In this document: positions 21,501 to 33,000 of the stretch, piece after piece | Layout of the letters: every line of letters starts with the position of its first letter | How positions within the stretch are numbered: position 1 is the stretch's first letter | Source: Amblyomma americanum | Taxonomy: Eukaryota > Arthropoda > Arachnida > Ixodida > Ixodidae | Reading direction: 5' to 3' | DNA: 64,000 bases | Assembly (NCBI RefSeq): GCF_052857255.1 | Contig: NC_135500.1 | Span: 54,089,272 to 54,153,271 of the forward strand | Notes under the pieces: model-generated | Told to the model about the DNA's origin: nothing | What the model saw: only the letters and a program-made list of their open reading frames with translations | Databases searched by the model: none | Program-made: the position numbers and the translations under genes

Positions 21501-23745
21501 TGATCTACGTATATATTGAGTGTTTGTCTAGTACCAAATGGTTTCAGAATGTTCTTTCGTTGAATTGTATTTGACCGACGGCCTTTTAAAGATAGCAAAA
21601 TGTGGCTATTTTGGGCAGGAATATCTGCTCTGTATCCAGGTTCACAGCAGCAATATTTTTATCACTTGGGGCGGACAATATACTAATGCAATGTGTGAAG
21701 TTTAATAAACCTGCCTTCATAACATCGTTTTGAATTGCCTTTTCAATTTGAACATTTCTGTAGTACTGACTCACAATCAGAATTCTTTGTTTTTGTCGAC
21801 TAATTAGTTGTAGACAAGTATCAAGATATTCTCATATTCTTATAAATATTTTCGCCAGATAACAATACTGAGAGTAGAACTCTCTCCATTGGCGGGAATT
21901 TATATTTTAGGTTAGCTAAGAAAGCTACGCCGGAATCTAATGTTGCGACATTCGGCGCTCCAAGTAGCCAGGCTACCTCGCCTGGAGTTGATATACTAAA
22001 CTTTATGAAAAACCCTGAGCACGACCATTGCCTTGACGGATAGAAGATAAGTTCCGCCGTCAAGCAACCCTAAATCCGCCTGGTGCGGTGGAAGGCCATC
22101 TGTGGTCCTTTTTTCTTATACTCAAGGTGGCGTCAATGACCCATTTCTCAAGCATTTAAACATAAAGAAGCGAGCGCCAGACCAGGAAAAAACTTGTACT
22201 TTTTATATCACTGGTTGGTACCCGGCGGCACTGGTGATCGAACCGCGCACCTAGTCGAGCTATTTTTGCAAAGATGTGCGAATATGTGAATGCGATAGAT
22301 TTTCAGCTCGTTCGCTTGTTTGAACATAAAACTAAGCTGAAGAATAAAAGTCTCAATCATGAGAAGTGCCACTTTGTTGCCTAGCATCGCGTAATGATGC
22401 TCGCTAATCGCGTTTCACAACAGTTTAGCCATACTTGAGAATTCATCTTTCATCAGCAGTGCACTCTACTGCGGGTCTTTAAGTGCTTACTTTGTTTTAA
22501 CAGGAGAATATTGCACTGCGTTTTCTTCTTGCAATGACATTCAAGAATGCCGTTCAGCCATTCATTAGAGGTTATTTACTTAAGCTGCGGAAGTAACAGT
22601 TATTCTTTACACAAGAAATAATCACTGGAACTACAAAAAGACTGCACTAAAGGTGCAAACATTACTATAAATAGGACGTAACGACTAAAACTGCAACAGA
22701 CACAATACGGAGGCAGGCGACAACACAGGGCGGTACGCGAAACTTTGGAGTTACCGGAATTCTAAGTGAAATTCCTTCGCAGACTGTCCACACTTTCCAG
22801 AGGGCAGGATGCTCTCTGCAGTCGGTGCCTTGTTAGCCACCCTCTGCACACAAGCTTAGTCGTTAAGCCTCACCAACTGGCCTAGAACTATACTTTTCTT
22901 AGTTACTGTAAATGCAATTTTTTAAACCTAGTCAAATGCATGCGTTCATGTGGCCAGCCATGTTACTTTTTATATCAGAGTGCTAAGGTGAATAATTATT
23001 TTAAAAAATCAGTTGGGAAGCTTTCTTACGCTCAACCTTTTCCCGTGCACTGAAAGAAAAGGAGTGGTTGCAGTATCTAGGATACGTGAGAAGGTGGGGT
23101 GCATATATCTGGTGCGATAAGTAAAATGTGCAAAAATAAGAAAAAATCACAAGTTGCTCAACAATCGCTGGTTGTTTTGGCGAAAAACAAAGAAAATTTC
23201 CACAGTAGGCGTGACGAAGTATCTGGAGATAAGATAAAAAGGAACATCTTTTTGAAATAGTCTGGGTGGAAACTTGAACTGCAAGCAAAGACATTAGTTT
23301 TTCATGCGTGAACAGAGTTAGTTTTTATGTTGCGACCTTCCTGACATATTCGGACGCGAAAACACGCACACATGCAAGCACAAACGTAAACAGAAGAGCC
23401 AGTATATACGCCATCACCCAGGAAGCTTCCCGTCGGAACCCATTTTGGGGCTTGGAGTAATCGACGCTTTCCGGCACTGATCGATTCCTGCCTGCACCAC
23501 AAAGACGTAAAAACCAGTGGCGTGCTACGGCAACATTTCCGCGGGCAGAAGATGAAAGAGCGGCCCAACGCTTCGAAGGTGACGTTGGTAAGGAAACGTA
23601 TTTCATTCCTGAGCTACAGACATTGTCGCGTTCCCCTGAAGGAAAACACGCTGCACTTGTCGAGGTGCAGAAGCAATTATTTATCTCATCGATCGCACTG
23701 CGTCCTCCCACACGGTGTCAAAAAGTCTTGTACCTTGCTTCGTGA
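18532..23745. other. gene-poor stretch; pyrimidine-rich tract
   Basis: No coding homology was recognised. A C/T-rich tract (ttcctt-type words) occupies about 19560-19800. Open frames such as 21138-21413 and 23325-23711 (the latter with a hydrophobic stretch near its end) have no other support. Confidence 0.5.
22205..22262 (-). repeat. possible tRNA-derived SINE head, decayed
   Basis: On the minus strand ctaggtgcgcggttcgatca contains a box B-like GGTTCGATCAC. No clear box A or SINE body follows. Confidence 0.3.
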
Positions 23746-23748
23746 AGT

Positions 23749-23783
23749 TCATCATCATCATCATGATCACCATTATCATCATT
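23749..23783. repeat. ATC microsatellite
   Basis: About eleven ATC/ATG/ATT-type trinucleotides lie immediately before the interspersed repeat at 23785 and could be its tail. Confidence 0.85.
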
Positions 23784-23784
23784 T

Positions 23785-23960
23785 ACCGATCCCCTAAGGA
23801 CCGTTCACAGGGTATTACATAAGGGGGGAGAGGGGCGACGTACATAGGAGAATGCAAGAACAAAGCCAAATAGAAGGGGATTTACAAACGAGTTGCTCAA
23901 GCACATCAAACTAAAGGCGAGAAAAGAAATAAAGCAAAATTTAATGTTGGAAGTTTTTTC
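23785..23960 (-). repeat. interspersed repeat, probable LINE 3' end
   Basis: cccctaaggaccgttcacag followed by ggtattacataagggggg resembles accctaagagcccgtctggg followed by cattacaaaggggc at 38169-38205. Repetition at two loci next to simple-sequence tracts suggests a LINE 3' region on the minus strand; the clade was not determined. Confidence 0.5.
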
Positions 23961-26010
23961 GTAAATTGCGATATTTACCTCGAACACTGTTTAAAAGAAA
24001 CTTATGTAAACAGTGCTTCACCGTAGACAGTGTGCCGGCACTTTGCCGGTTGTTGATTGTCACGAACTGCAGGTGGCGTGACCGTGATGAGGTCAATGGC
24101 TATATCGTGACCTTGATGAGATCATGGATGATCACATGACTGCCCCTCCTCTCCTCCGCCTTACGATACTACCGCTCGACATGTGACCATGAGCTTGTTG
24201 CGATCGTTCTTGAAGCCCAAGCAGCAGTTCAGCCCGCTTATTGCGGCCGCGGTTATAACGAACGGTCGCTGATTACGAATCACGCTCGTGCTACAGTCAA
24301 AGTATGCACTAGGGCAATTTAATTGAGTCTCAGGTACAACGAAAAACTATGGCCCCACAACTCGGTTCGAGCGAATGAGCAGGCCCTGCCAACTCGTTCC
24401 TGCAATCGAAAACCCCGCTTCATGCATGATCGGTCTCTAAGCCTTACTAACGACCTTGCCCCCAACCACCCATCCTACGGAAAGAAAGGGGTATTCCAAA
24501 AAACCAAAATAAAATTGCGAAGTACAATTAGTAGCAAATTAAGCGCGAACAGCAAAATTACCAAATATTAACCGTCGGAAGCAAAGTATGAGCGCTGGTA
24601 AATTGCACTTCAAAGGAGCGAAGACTCTCCTGCAATGTTAATGAATTTTGCTTGTCTGCTTGTATTTTAACGCGACAGCATTAGGATGGCCGTATCGAGA
24701 AAAACAAGACATCGGCATCAGCGTACCTGACCGCGAGTGGAAAATCCCCATAGAAGCAACCCAGGACGTAGGTGGGCCAGTCAGATCACGTGACCTTTGG
24801 GCGTCATCACAACCTGCCCATCGGATTGTGAGCGAACTGCGCGCCGCGGCAGGTGGCAGTTAAATTAACACATGGTCACGACAGGTTGCTCTGGAACAGC
24901 AACATGGATCGTACAAGTGCCAACCGATGGCAGCACCTGCCATCACAGGGCAGCGGTGCGTCGCTTAACGGCGGCACCACTGCGTCAGGAGTGGTACGAA
25001 ACTCCTAGAGATCCATGAATGTTCATTGAAGAATTAACAATTCTGCATATATGGCGCATTAATTCTTTCGCTATTGCGTCTATCGCTTAAGGTAGGGCTT
25101 AAGTGTCCCCGCAAATTTTTTTCTTCCTGGTTCTAATATGCTCTTGTTTTTATGTTAGCATTTCAGTTTACTTGCTCGCGTTTCGTTTTTGCTGATAGTA
25201 AGGAATGCGACCAAATATTTACTTGATGCGGGCGTCGAAAACATATGACTTGAAAAGCGACACGTAGCGCTGGAAGGAATGGCACCAAGCTTCACGTGCC
25301 CGCCCATCTGTACACGACCCTGATGCCGGTTATCGGTGGCTACCGTTTGTCATATGGAAGACTCGCAGGAAGCTGTGCTTTCGAAGCTTAGTTATCGTAC
25401 GCTGCAGGCGCGACATAAAGGCCTCGATATTGCACAAGTTTTTACTGCGTACTCTGCATTAGTGTCATAATTCTAAATGACGGCGTCTGTCTGTAGTCTT
25501 GGGGAATCGCTCCTCGGTCCTCCAGAAAGAGCAGTCCATCGCACAGCGTACACTCCAAGCTACTGGGCTGTTCACCCACCAATTACCACCTTCTATCCGC
25601 CTACCTACCACTCCTGCGCTCCCTTTACTTTCGAGAAGCGCCATCTACCACTCACCCTACTCAAGATGCGTTACCACTAACAGCCATCCTGACTTCACTC
25701 TTGAAAAGCCCCTGAAGCAGAGGAACAAAAAAGAAGCGACCAAGAAATCTAATTCGAGGACTCTGTGGAAATGACAGCTGCCCTCCAAAAGCATCACCCA
25801 CCAGCCACCTCCTAACCCTACCGCCTAGATAAGGTGGCTGCCCACCTATTCAAAGCCACCCTTGAACCATCTCCATCCCCCAGAAGCGCCACTGACCTCC
25901 TGCCATCCTTCACCACCCAGAAATATTCTATCACCTGTGTGAAGCCACTGCTCAGAGCAAATGATCAAAGTAATCATCGAGGGTAAATCCTACTACAATA
26001 AAACTTCCAC
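23961..26010. other. no gene recognised
   Basis: Mixed-composition DNA without identifiable coding or repeat content. Proline-rich open frames near 25480-25770 reflect C-rich sequence. Confidence 0.5.
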
Positions 26011-26690
26011 CGGGGCTAGTTGGTGGATGATATTCTTAAGGTAAACGATGAGTACAAACACTAGACAATCCACGAACACAGAAACACAAGGACAGGTGCA
26101 ACACTAACTACCGCCTTATTCTTCTTGAAACCACGCATATGTATACCTTTCGCCACCCTTCCACGATAAAATAAAAAAATAGCAAGTCATATGAGAGAAA
26201 TTAACATCGGCGTGTACAGGGACAGGGAAGTATCGATAATGAAGTCTTCTGCTTTTTTCTTAATGTGATAAGCTGCTAGGGACAACCGCGCGTGTTCATT
26301 TCCTGCTTCTGCCAAGAATCAACGTCTCTTGGAATCGCAGTGTACAATTGCTGCAATCATTGATGCGCGACACAAGATGTGCACCTCTGTCTACTTTACT
26401 CTTTACATTTAGCGCATGCTCCTCTAGTTGCTCACTAATACATCGCCCTGTCTGCCCGATGTAAGTCTTTTCACATGAAAGAGGGAAGGCATGCACTACT
26501 CCGATGGTGCGTTGGAGGAAAGGCGACCTGTGCCTGATTTGACAGCCATGCCTCCCATCACCGCACATGCGGGATCACAGCGTTTGAAGCTTGCTCGACA
26601 CAGAAAACACCAGAGGTACACCATGCTGGTTTGCACGTGCGATGATGGATGCGTATGTGTGCAAATTTTGTTTCAATGCCCTTAACTAAA
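26011..26690 (-). mobile_element. second-family PLE, 3' fragment
   Basis: On the minus strand there is a decayed nuclease-coding part followed by a 3' region with ttgtgtttctgtgttcgtgg and the end block caccaactagccccgg at about 26010-26024. That end block corresponds to the accaactcgccc terminus of the large PLE at 9.9-17.8 kb. The fragment is 5'-truncated and diverged. Confidence 0.75.
26296..26568 (-). pseudogene. PLE GIY-YIG nuclease remnant
   Basis: The 90-codon frame contains VVHAFPLSCEKTYIGQTGRC and EQLEEHAL, which align with VVYSIPLPCGRAYIGQTGRC and ERLMEHNN of the intact PLE. A C-terminal NDCSNC takes the place of RDCQQC. Upstream sequence to about 26690 decodes into a degraded linker with stops, and no reverse transcriptase is left. 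GIY has become AFP-type, so the first catalytic motif is altered. Confidence 0.8.
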
Positions 26691-28043
26691 TCCAATTCAT
26701 CAGACACTCACCGTAGGACTCATGATCAGCTTTCTTTCACTCATCTTCGAGTGAACACTGCGTCAACAACTTCGTCCGGACTGCCAGTGCAATGCAGAAC
26801 CCTAGTTCAATGAAGGTGTCTCCCGTACCTTCATATTTTTTTCAACCCTTATTCTTATAGACTAGGAGGCAGATTATAGAAATTACACACTTGCAGCACA
26901 CTTGCAGCCCGCATCCTCAGGAACATACATCCAGCACATAGAATCCAAAACCTGGTGTGGGTACGTGGCCATCGCAGGGTGGTCGCAATCGAGTGGGCAA
27001 ACACAGTGGCCTAAGCGTTTTCCTCCGGGACCCTCCATGGCCCCTGATAAACACTCCCACTCAAACATGTTCAGTGCCTAGCACGTCTTAACTATTCTTT
27101 TCCCGCTAAGGACCCAAGACAAAACTAAGGAGGTATACTTCCGACACCTTCAAACACAGAAATTCTCACATTTATTCAAATTACATGCCACAGACTAAGG
27201 GACTTCTTTTAACAAGAATACCGCTTGTGTGGCGAGATATCCAATCTATATCATATTCTCAGGGCCTGTCAGGTCAATCCTAAATAAATGGGCATTTGTG
27301 AATCAGAGTGGTGGGAAGTGGTTATGACAAGCTCGCAGCTAGCGAATCAAGTGCCGCTCCTCGGCCGACCAAGGTCAACCGCATCAATCAAAGGACTCCC
27401 GAACTAGGGTGTCGGGAGGCGTCAATACCCCCTCCTAACGTGTCAATACCACATTTTCGCCACCACCACCTTACTATACCGAGGCTTTTCATTCCACTTT
27501 GGGCCCCAAGGGCTCAAGCTAAACGAAGGCTGTCGGCAGAAATGCCACGGAATTGTCTCTGAGACTTTGTTTCATAGTTCGAGAGATGGGATTTGTATTG
27601 TACATATAGGAGTTGGCACACATCGCCAGTCTTTGGCCCCATATTACAGTTCGCCCAGGCGAAGAGGGGCCTTGCTCGCTTCAATAAATACATGTTTTAA
27701 CAATAGGTCTACACACACTTACTGTCGTTTGTTTATTGCTTCCTCGACTGAGCCGACTTTAGCATCGGCCAAGATGCCGTCACTAAGATTGTTTAATGCC
27801 GATGCCGCAGTGGTCTGTGGAGGCGAGATGGTCGGCATCTTCGAGAATCCACTACGCTTGGTCTGTTCTTCAGAGAGTGAACACAAAACACGACAGAGAG
27901 GAAGAAGACAGTACGGAGAGCAGCCTCGGCCACTTGGTGGTCCCTGACAACGGTAAGAGTCCAGAGGAGGATGGTGGATAAACCCTTTTTATATCAGCCG
28001 CATATTTATCGGTCCTGGTAGAGTCTACGCATCCTCTCCGCAT
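26691..28043. other. 3' flank of the sidestep-like gene
   Basis: No gene was recognised. On the minus strand an AATAAA (plus-strand tttatt near 27732) lies about 310 bp beyond the stop codon of the receptor gene and is a candidate polyadenylation signal. Confidence 0.4.
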
Positions 28044-28291
28044 TCAGCTCTTTCCAACCGAAGAGAGGCAAAGCTTATGGTCTCGCACTGGCTCCGTCTT
28101 CTCGTCTTTGCACGCGGTAACAGTGCCATCGATATTGTCAGGCGGCCGCCGCGGTTTTCTGCGCCGTCTCCTGTGGGCGCATGCGCAGTACACGCTCACG
28201 AGAGTCACCAGCGTGGCCCCGAGGCAGCAACCCAAGACGAGCACAGTCATGGTCAGTGTCCAGCGTCCGCGCTGTGTGGTTTTCTTGAGAT
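28044..28291 (-). CDS. exon: transmembrane helix and cytoplasmic tail
   Basis: Acceptor ttgttcgcag precedes 28291 and joins in phase (G + AT). After LKKTTQRGR comes a hydrophobic helix of about 25 residues (TMTVLVLGCCLGATLVTLVS), then CACAHRRRRRKPRRPP as a stop-transfer anchor. The tail is about 45 residues and ends at TGA at 28044-28046. A longer tail through another splice cannot be excluded. Confidence 0.78.
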
Positions 28292-29944
28292 CTGCGAACA
28301 AATGGAGCCACGCGCATAAGAAATACAACCCCAGATGGTTCTGAAGGTTTCTTCAAAACTCGCGTCTCATATTTTGTGGAACTTTGCATCTACAGAACGT
28401 GGAAAAAAGAGAATGGTCATGCCTAGTGCAAAGAAACATCTCACAGAGGTTCGAGAACGTTAATAAAATAAAGTCGCTATTAAGCATTTTGCAAGCATAT
28501 TTAACGCATTATGTCCTTCGTGCAACATCAGATCGATGCAATGCCTTTCTATTAGACATACAGTCAACATGAATGGCGGCCTTTAGGCAAGAAGAGGCAG
28601 TGTCAGATAAATCCAAAGAAACTACGAAGACAATGTAATTTCTGGCGAATAAGAGGTTGTTACATAAAAGCTGAGCGGGTAGCGTGGTGTAATGGTGCCT
28701 ATCTTTTAGTTTATTTGATGCAGTGTTCCAACCTCACGATAATGCCTGTTTCAGGAGTGCTGAGGGCTCACTGAATTTAAAGAGCCATTGTTTAAGCATG
28801 TAGAAGCAGCTGAACTACGATTTTGTAGGCAAGATACATTCTTAAGCAATTTCCTGTTTTTTTTTTGTTGCTGAAATGTGTGCTATCGTTCAAGACCCTG
28901 TTGTGCCCTTACGATAGAAGGTAGACCGCGTAGGAGACCTGTCAATAGCCAGGTAGCTGTAGCATTTATTGCTGCAGCCTATGTGGCATTAACTGAGTCA
29001 CAATAGCCAGCGTCTGGGCTTTTAGTATTAGTCAAGCGTTATGCAAAACAAAACAAATTAAAACGAACGCTTAGCCAAAGGCTCACCTCCTCTTTCCGTG
29101 AGGGTCTGTGCCGAACTCAGTGTTCTGACGTATGTGCGGTAGCTCGCATCTGGAGGCATCCGAACCACAACCAGGTATTCGGCTGAAGGGCGAAGCCTAG
29201 TGACAAACAGGGGACCCATGCCTCGGCTCCAGAAGCTTCGCACAGAGCGGTTGCCTGTCCCTGCGTCGAACACTTCGACTCGTAGCCGCAGTTGATCCCG
29301 GAAAGTGGCCGTCTTCGTGTCGTTTACAACAGGTGTCCAGCAGGTCAGGGAGAAGGACGTGTCCGTGTAGTTACGTTGCATGTCAGGCTTGAGAAGCCAT
29401 CGCCTGCAAGAGAGCCACCATGCGTCACCCTTTTCTTCTGTGCTACTAGCGAGTAATCGATGACGTAACGGTCACAGCTTCACTAAAGCGTGCAATCGAA
29501 ATATTCGTCTGAAATCTTCCTTTGCACCGAATGCAAACACATCGTCTTTCTTGTGGCATAGCTCTCTTGTTGAAGCAAAAGCTTGAATTAATAGCTACTT
29601 GGAGGCGAAATTTTATGGGCCGTGTACTGTGCGATGTTAGTGCACGTTAAAAAAGTCCAGGTGGTTGAAATTTTCGGAAACTTTCATTACGGTGTCTCTC
29701 ATAGCCTGAGTAGCTTTGGGACGTTAAGCCCCGTAAACCAAACCATTACAATCTTCGCATAGCGCTGCACTAGCCTTTTATTTTTGGGATTCAGTTTCAT
29801 GAGTATTGCCCTCAATACAGCTTCATTTCCTGCCTCGCAGTCGCCTTCCAATAAAGGAGGATAATCCAAGTACTTAAATTTGAATTTTCTTCTCTAAGCT
29901 CATAGATATGATGTAGCTGGATTTGTTTGATGATGATGATGTTG

Positions 29945-30043
<99 letters not shown>

Positions 30044-33000
30044 GTGGACTTTTATGGCGCAAGGGCATCTATGCCCAAAGAGCGCCATGGCACTCAGTTG
30101 CAATTTGTTTGTTGGGAACCAAGGGGGAAATCAGTGAGCAAGAGCAGGATAATATGAGATAGAAGGGGGCCAATAACAGCTCGTTTACGAGTTATCGGTG
30201 ATGGCGACATGGAGTCTGTGCGAAAAGCTAAGCAAACGGTTTTATCTCTGTCTCAAAATGGCGTTGTCTTCTTTGGAATATAAACTTATAAAGTGCACCT
30301 ATACCGACATTTTATGACCGACCAACATTGCCACCCGCATCGCTATGGCCAACTATGCACCAAAAAGGGTAAGCGGCACCCGTTGTTGACGATTTCACTC
30401 AATTGCCTTGGGCTCCTGTCTGCACTAATAACACGCCAGCACTGGTCCGGGGAAGCTCCGGATGAATGAAAGCAGTTTGCGGCTAATACAATATGCTGCT
30501 TCTTTTTTACATACTTTGTAATAATATGCTCGGTAAAATGCCTGTGATATATAATTTCCAAATATTTTTTCTACATTATATCTAGGCTCCTTTCACTGGC
30601 GGAGCACGTTTGACACAAGAGCCGCCGATCGTCATTGGCTGGAAGTGAGACTTTAGAGTTGGCCGCCTTAATTCACATCTGTGCCTGGCAAAAGAATGAA
30701 TCGGGAAACGACTCGTTGCTAAATACGGCCTCCCTGCCGTCTTTCCTCGCAAGCAAATCCTGATAATATTTCACTTGTAGTTACCAATGTACGGTTTTTC
30801 GGCACCCATGTACTCTAGGATCAATGGCGTTTGTTTGAGAAAAGAATGTGTTGGCGTGCACAACGGCTGCTGATGTGATTTCAACGCTTCCTGTGAGATT
30901 CATTCATACAACCCCGTCCAACAAAGGCGAAAAAAGCATTTGAATATGTAACCAATAATACCTGCGTCCTATTTTTTTATTTGTTTTTTGTGAAACTATT
31001 ATCTGTTGTACCATTGAACGCTTTCCTTGATAAGACGTGAAGCATGCGGTGAAGGGCGATGCACAAGGAAAGGAAACTTACTCTTGTGAGCGAACTTGAA
31101 ACGGCAGCGCTTCGTCTGCATTCCCACAGCGTTCTCAGCCCAGCATGCGAGGGTGGTGTTGAAGAAAGAGGCATTGAAGGTGATCTCCAAGCGGTCAGTA
31201 TCTGTTACAAGTGGCCTGCGAAACTGGTTTCCCCGCAACAGCTGGCCTTTGTTGCTCGACGCCGTGGAAGTCTCGGAGTCGTTATCTGGCAGCCAGTAGT
31301 AGCGCAGGCCATCGCTGGGGTCGGCTCGGACGTTGCAGGCCATGTTGACGGGCTTGCCTTCCTCCACAGTTATCGTGGCCTCCTCTGCCCCTTCACATCG
31401 AGGTGAATCTGCGCGTTTTGTAATAAACGTTGAGTGTTGAATGGCATGGCAGGTTGTCTTCTCACAGCTAGACAAGTTCTCGAAATGTAAAGCAAACCAT
31501 TTTACAAAACGTTTTCACGTCTTGAGTTCAGTCTTACAGAAGGTCTCGACTGCGCGTCAGAATGACGTGAGGATAATAAACTACAAGGAAATAAACATAA
31601 ACATGAGGGCAATAAATACATTAGTAGATTACACGCATAAATTTCAAAATGGTCACAATGCTGGACAAAGGCAAAGCAGACCTAAATAGAAACATTTAAA
31701 GACACTACGCATTCTTTATGCATACAGCTCTTCTCACAATACATACATCGCACGCGGATGTGGAGTAGCTTGCTATCGACCTTCTCTCCGCCATTTCTGG
31801 TTACGGTGCACGTGTAATTTCCGCTGTGCCTCGGATCCACTCGGCGGATCACGAGGTAGCGTGACGTCACCACCGTGTCTTCGGCTGGTGCTGTACCGAG
31901 CTCGCGGCCGTCTTGACTCCAAGTGACATCGCTGACTCCCGAAGCCGTGACGACTGAGCACTCCATGTACACATCGGCTCCCTCGGTGATGTGATTGGCG
32001 TTCAGACCGGTACCTAGTTTGATATTCACTTCAGGCTTATCTGCGTAATGAAGAAATATGTGGAAAGCAAAGCGTTAACAGGACCAATATATTAAATATC
32101 GCTCTCGATCACACGAGCCTAGGAGGAAAAGCGACTGAAGTTCTGAAAGGCGCAAAAGACACACACACAGAAAAAAGGTGGATGACACAAAGAGCGCCAC
32201 AAAGGCGCTCTTTGTGTCATCCCCCTTTTTTCCTGTGTGTGTCTTTTGCGCATTTCAGAACTTCAATCATGAACCAACTAGCCCCAAAGCAAGCTCTTCT
32301 GCAGGAAAAGCGAATTTATTGCGTGCAGTCTACTTCGAAGAGCTACTAAATATGGTATTTCTAACCTGATTTATAACTCAGTTTCTTTCGTGGCGGCAGT
32401 GAGGAAAAAGGTTTCTTGGTTTCGTGGTGAGGGAGTCGGTGTGCGATTTCTACAATCACATGAAGCTCTTTTCCTCTTCCCTCTTTTCACCGCTTCATCC
32501 ATCCCTCATAGCGAAGTTCAGCGACCAAAAGTGAGGTGGTTACCACAACTTTCCTTTCACCATAACCTTATATTACTCCACGGGCCTCATTGTTCCTCAC
32601 AGTCAACACCAACGTTTATAAACGTCGAGACCAGAGGCTGAAAACTTACTTGAGATATTCACAGTGAGGTAGCGACGGATCACACCCCTATTTTCAGGCA
32701 GGTATTCATTGGTTGCACGACACTCGAGCAGTTTTCCCGAGTGTTCTAAAGACAGCAGGAGAAGCACGCTAGTGGTAACGTTTCCCTCGGTGCGAGTATG
32801 ACTCAGGCTTTCGTCCAATAACCGTCCATTTAAGAACCACGTGACGTTGGCTTGCGGCCGACTTCCAATGGCCTGGCATTTGAAGCGGCTGGGAGCGGGA
32901 AAACCCGCATCCCAGTCGTCTTTAGAATCTTTGTTAGATGGTCGGGAAGCCGCAGAAAGGTCGTGCGATGAGGCTGTTCCTGAAGCATCCGCTGTCTGTT

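Noticed and set aside
23325..23711. Membrane protein exon on the minus strand
   Set aside because: One hydrophobic stretch only; another overlapping frame is also open and nothing links it to the receptor gene, which already has its helix at 28 kb.
29900..30157. Poly-Asn and poly-Ile open frames
   Set aside because: They are translations of the ATT microsatellite.
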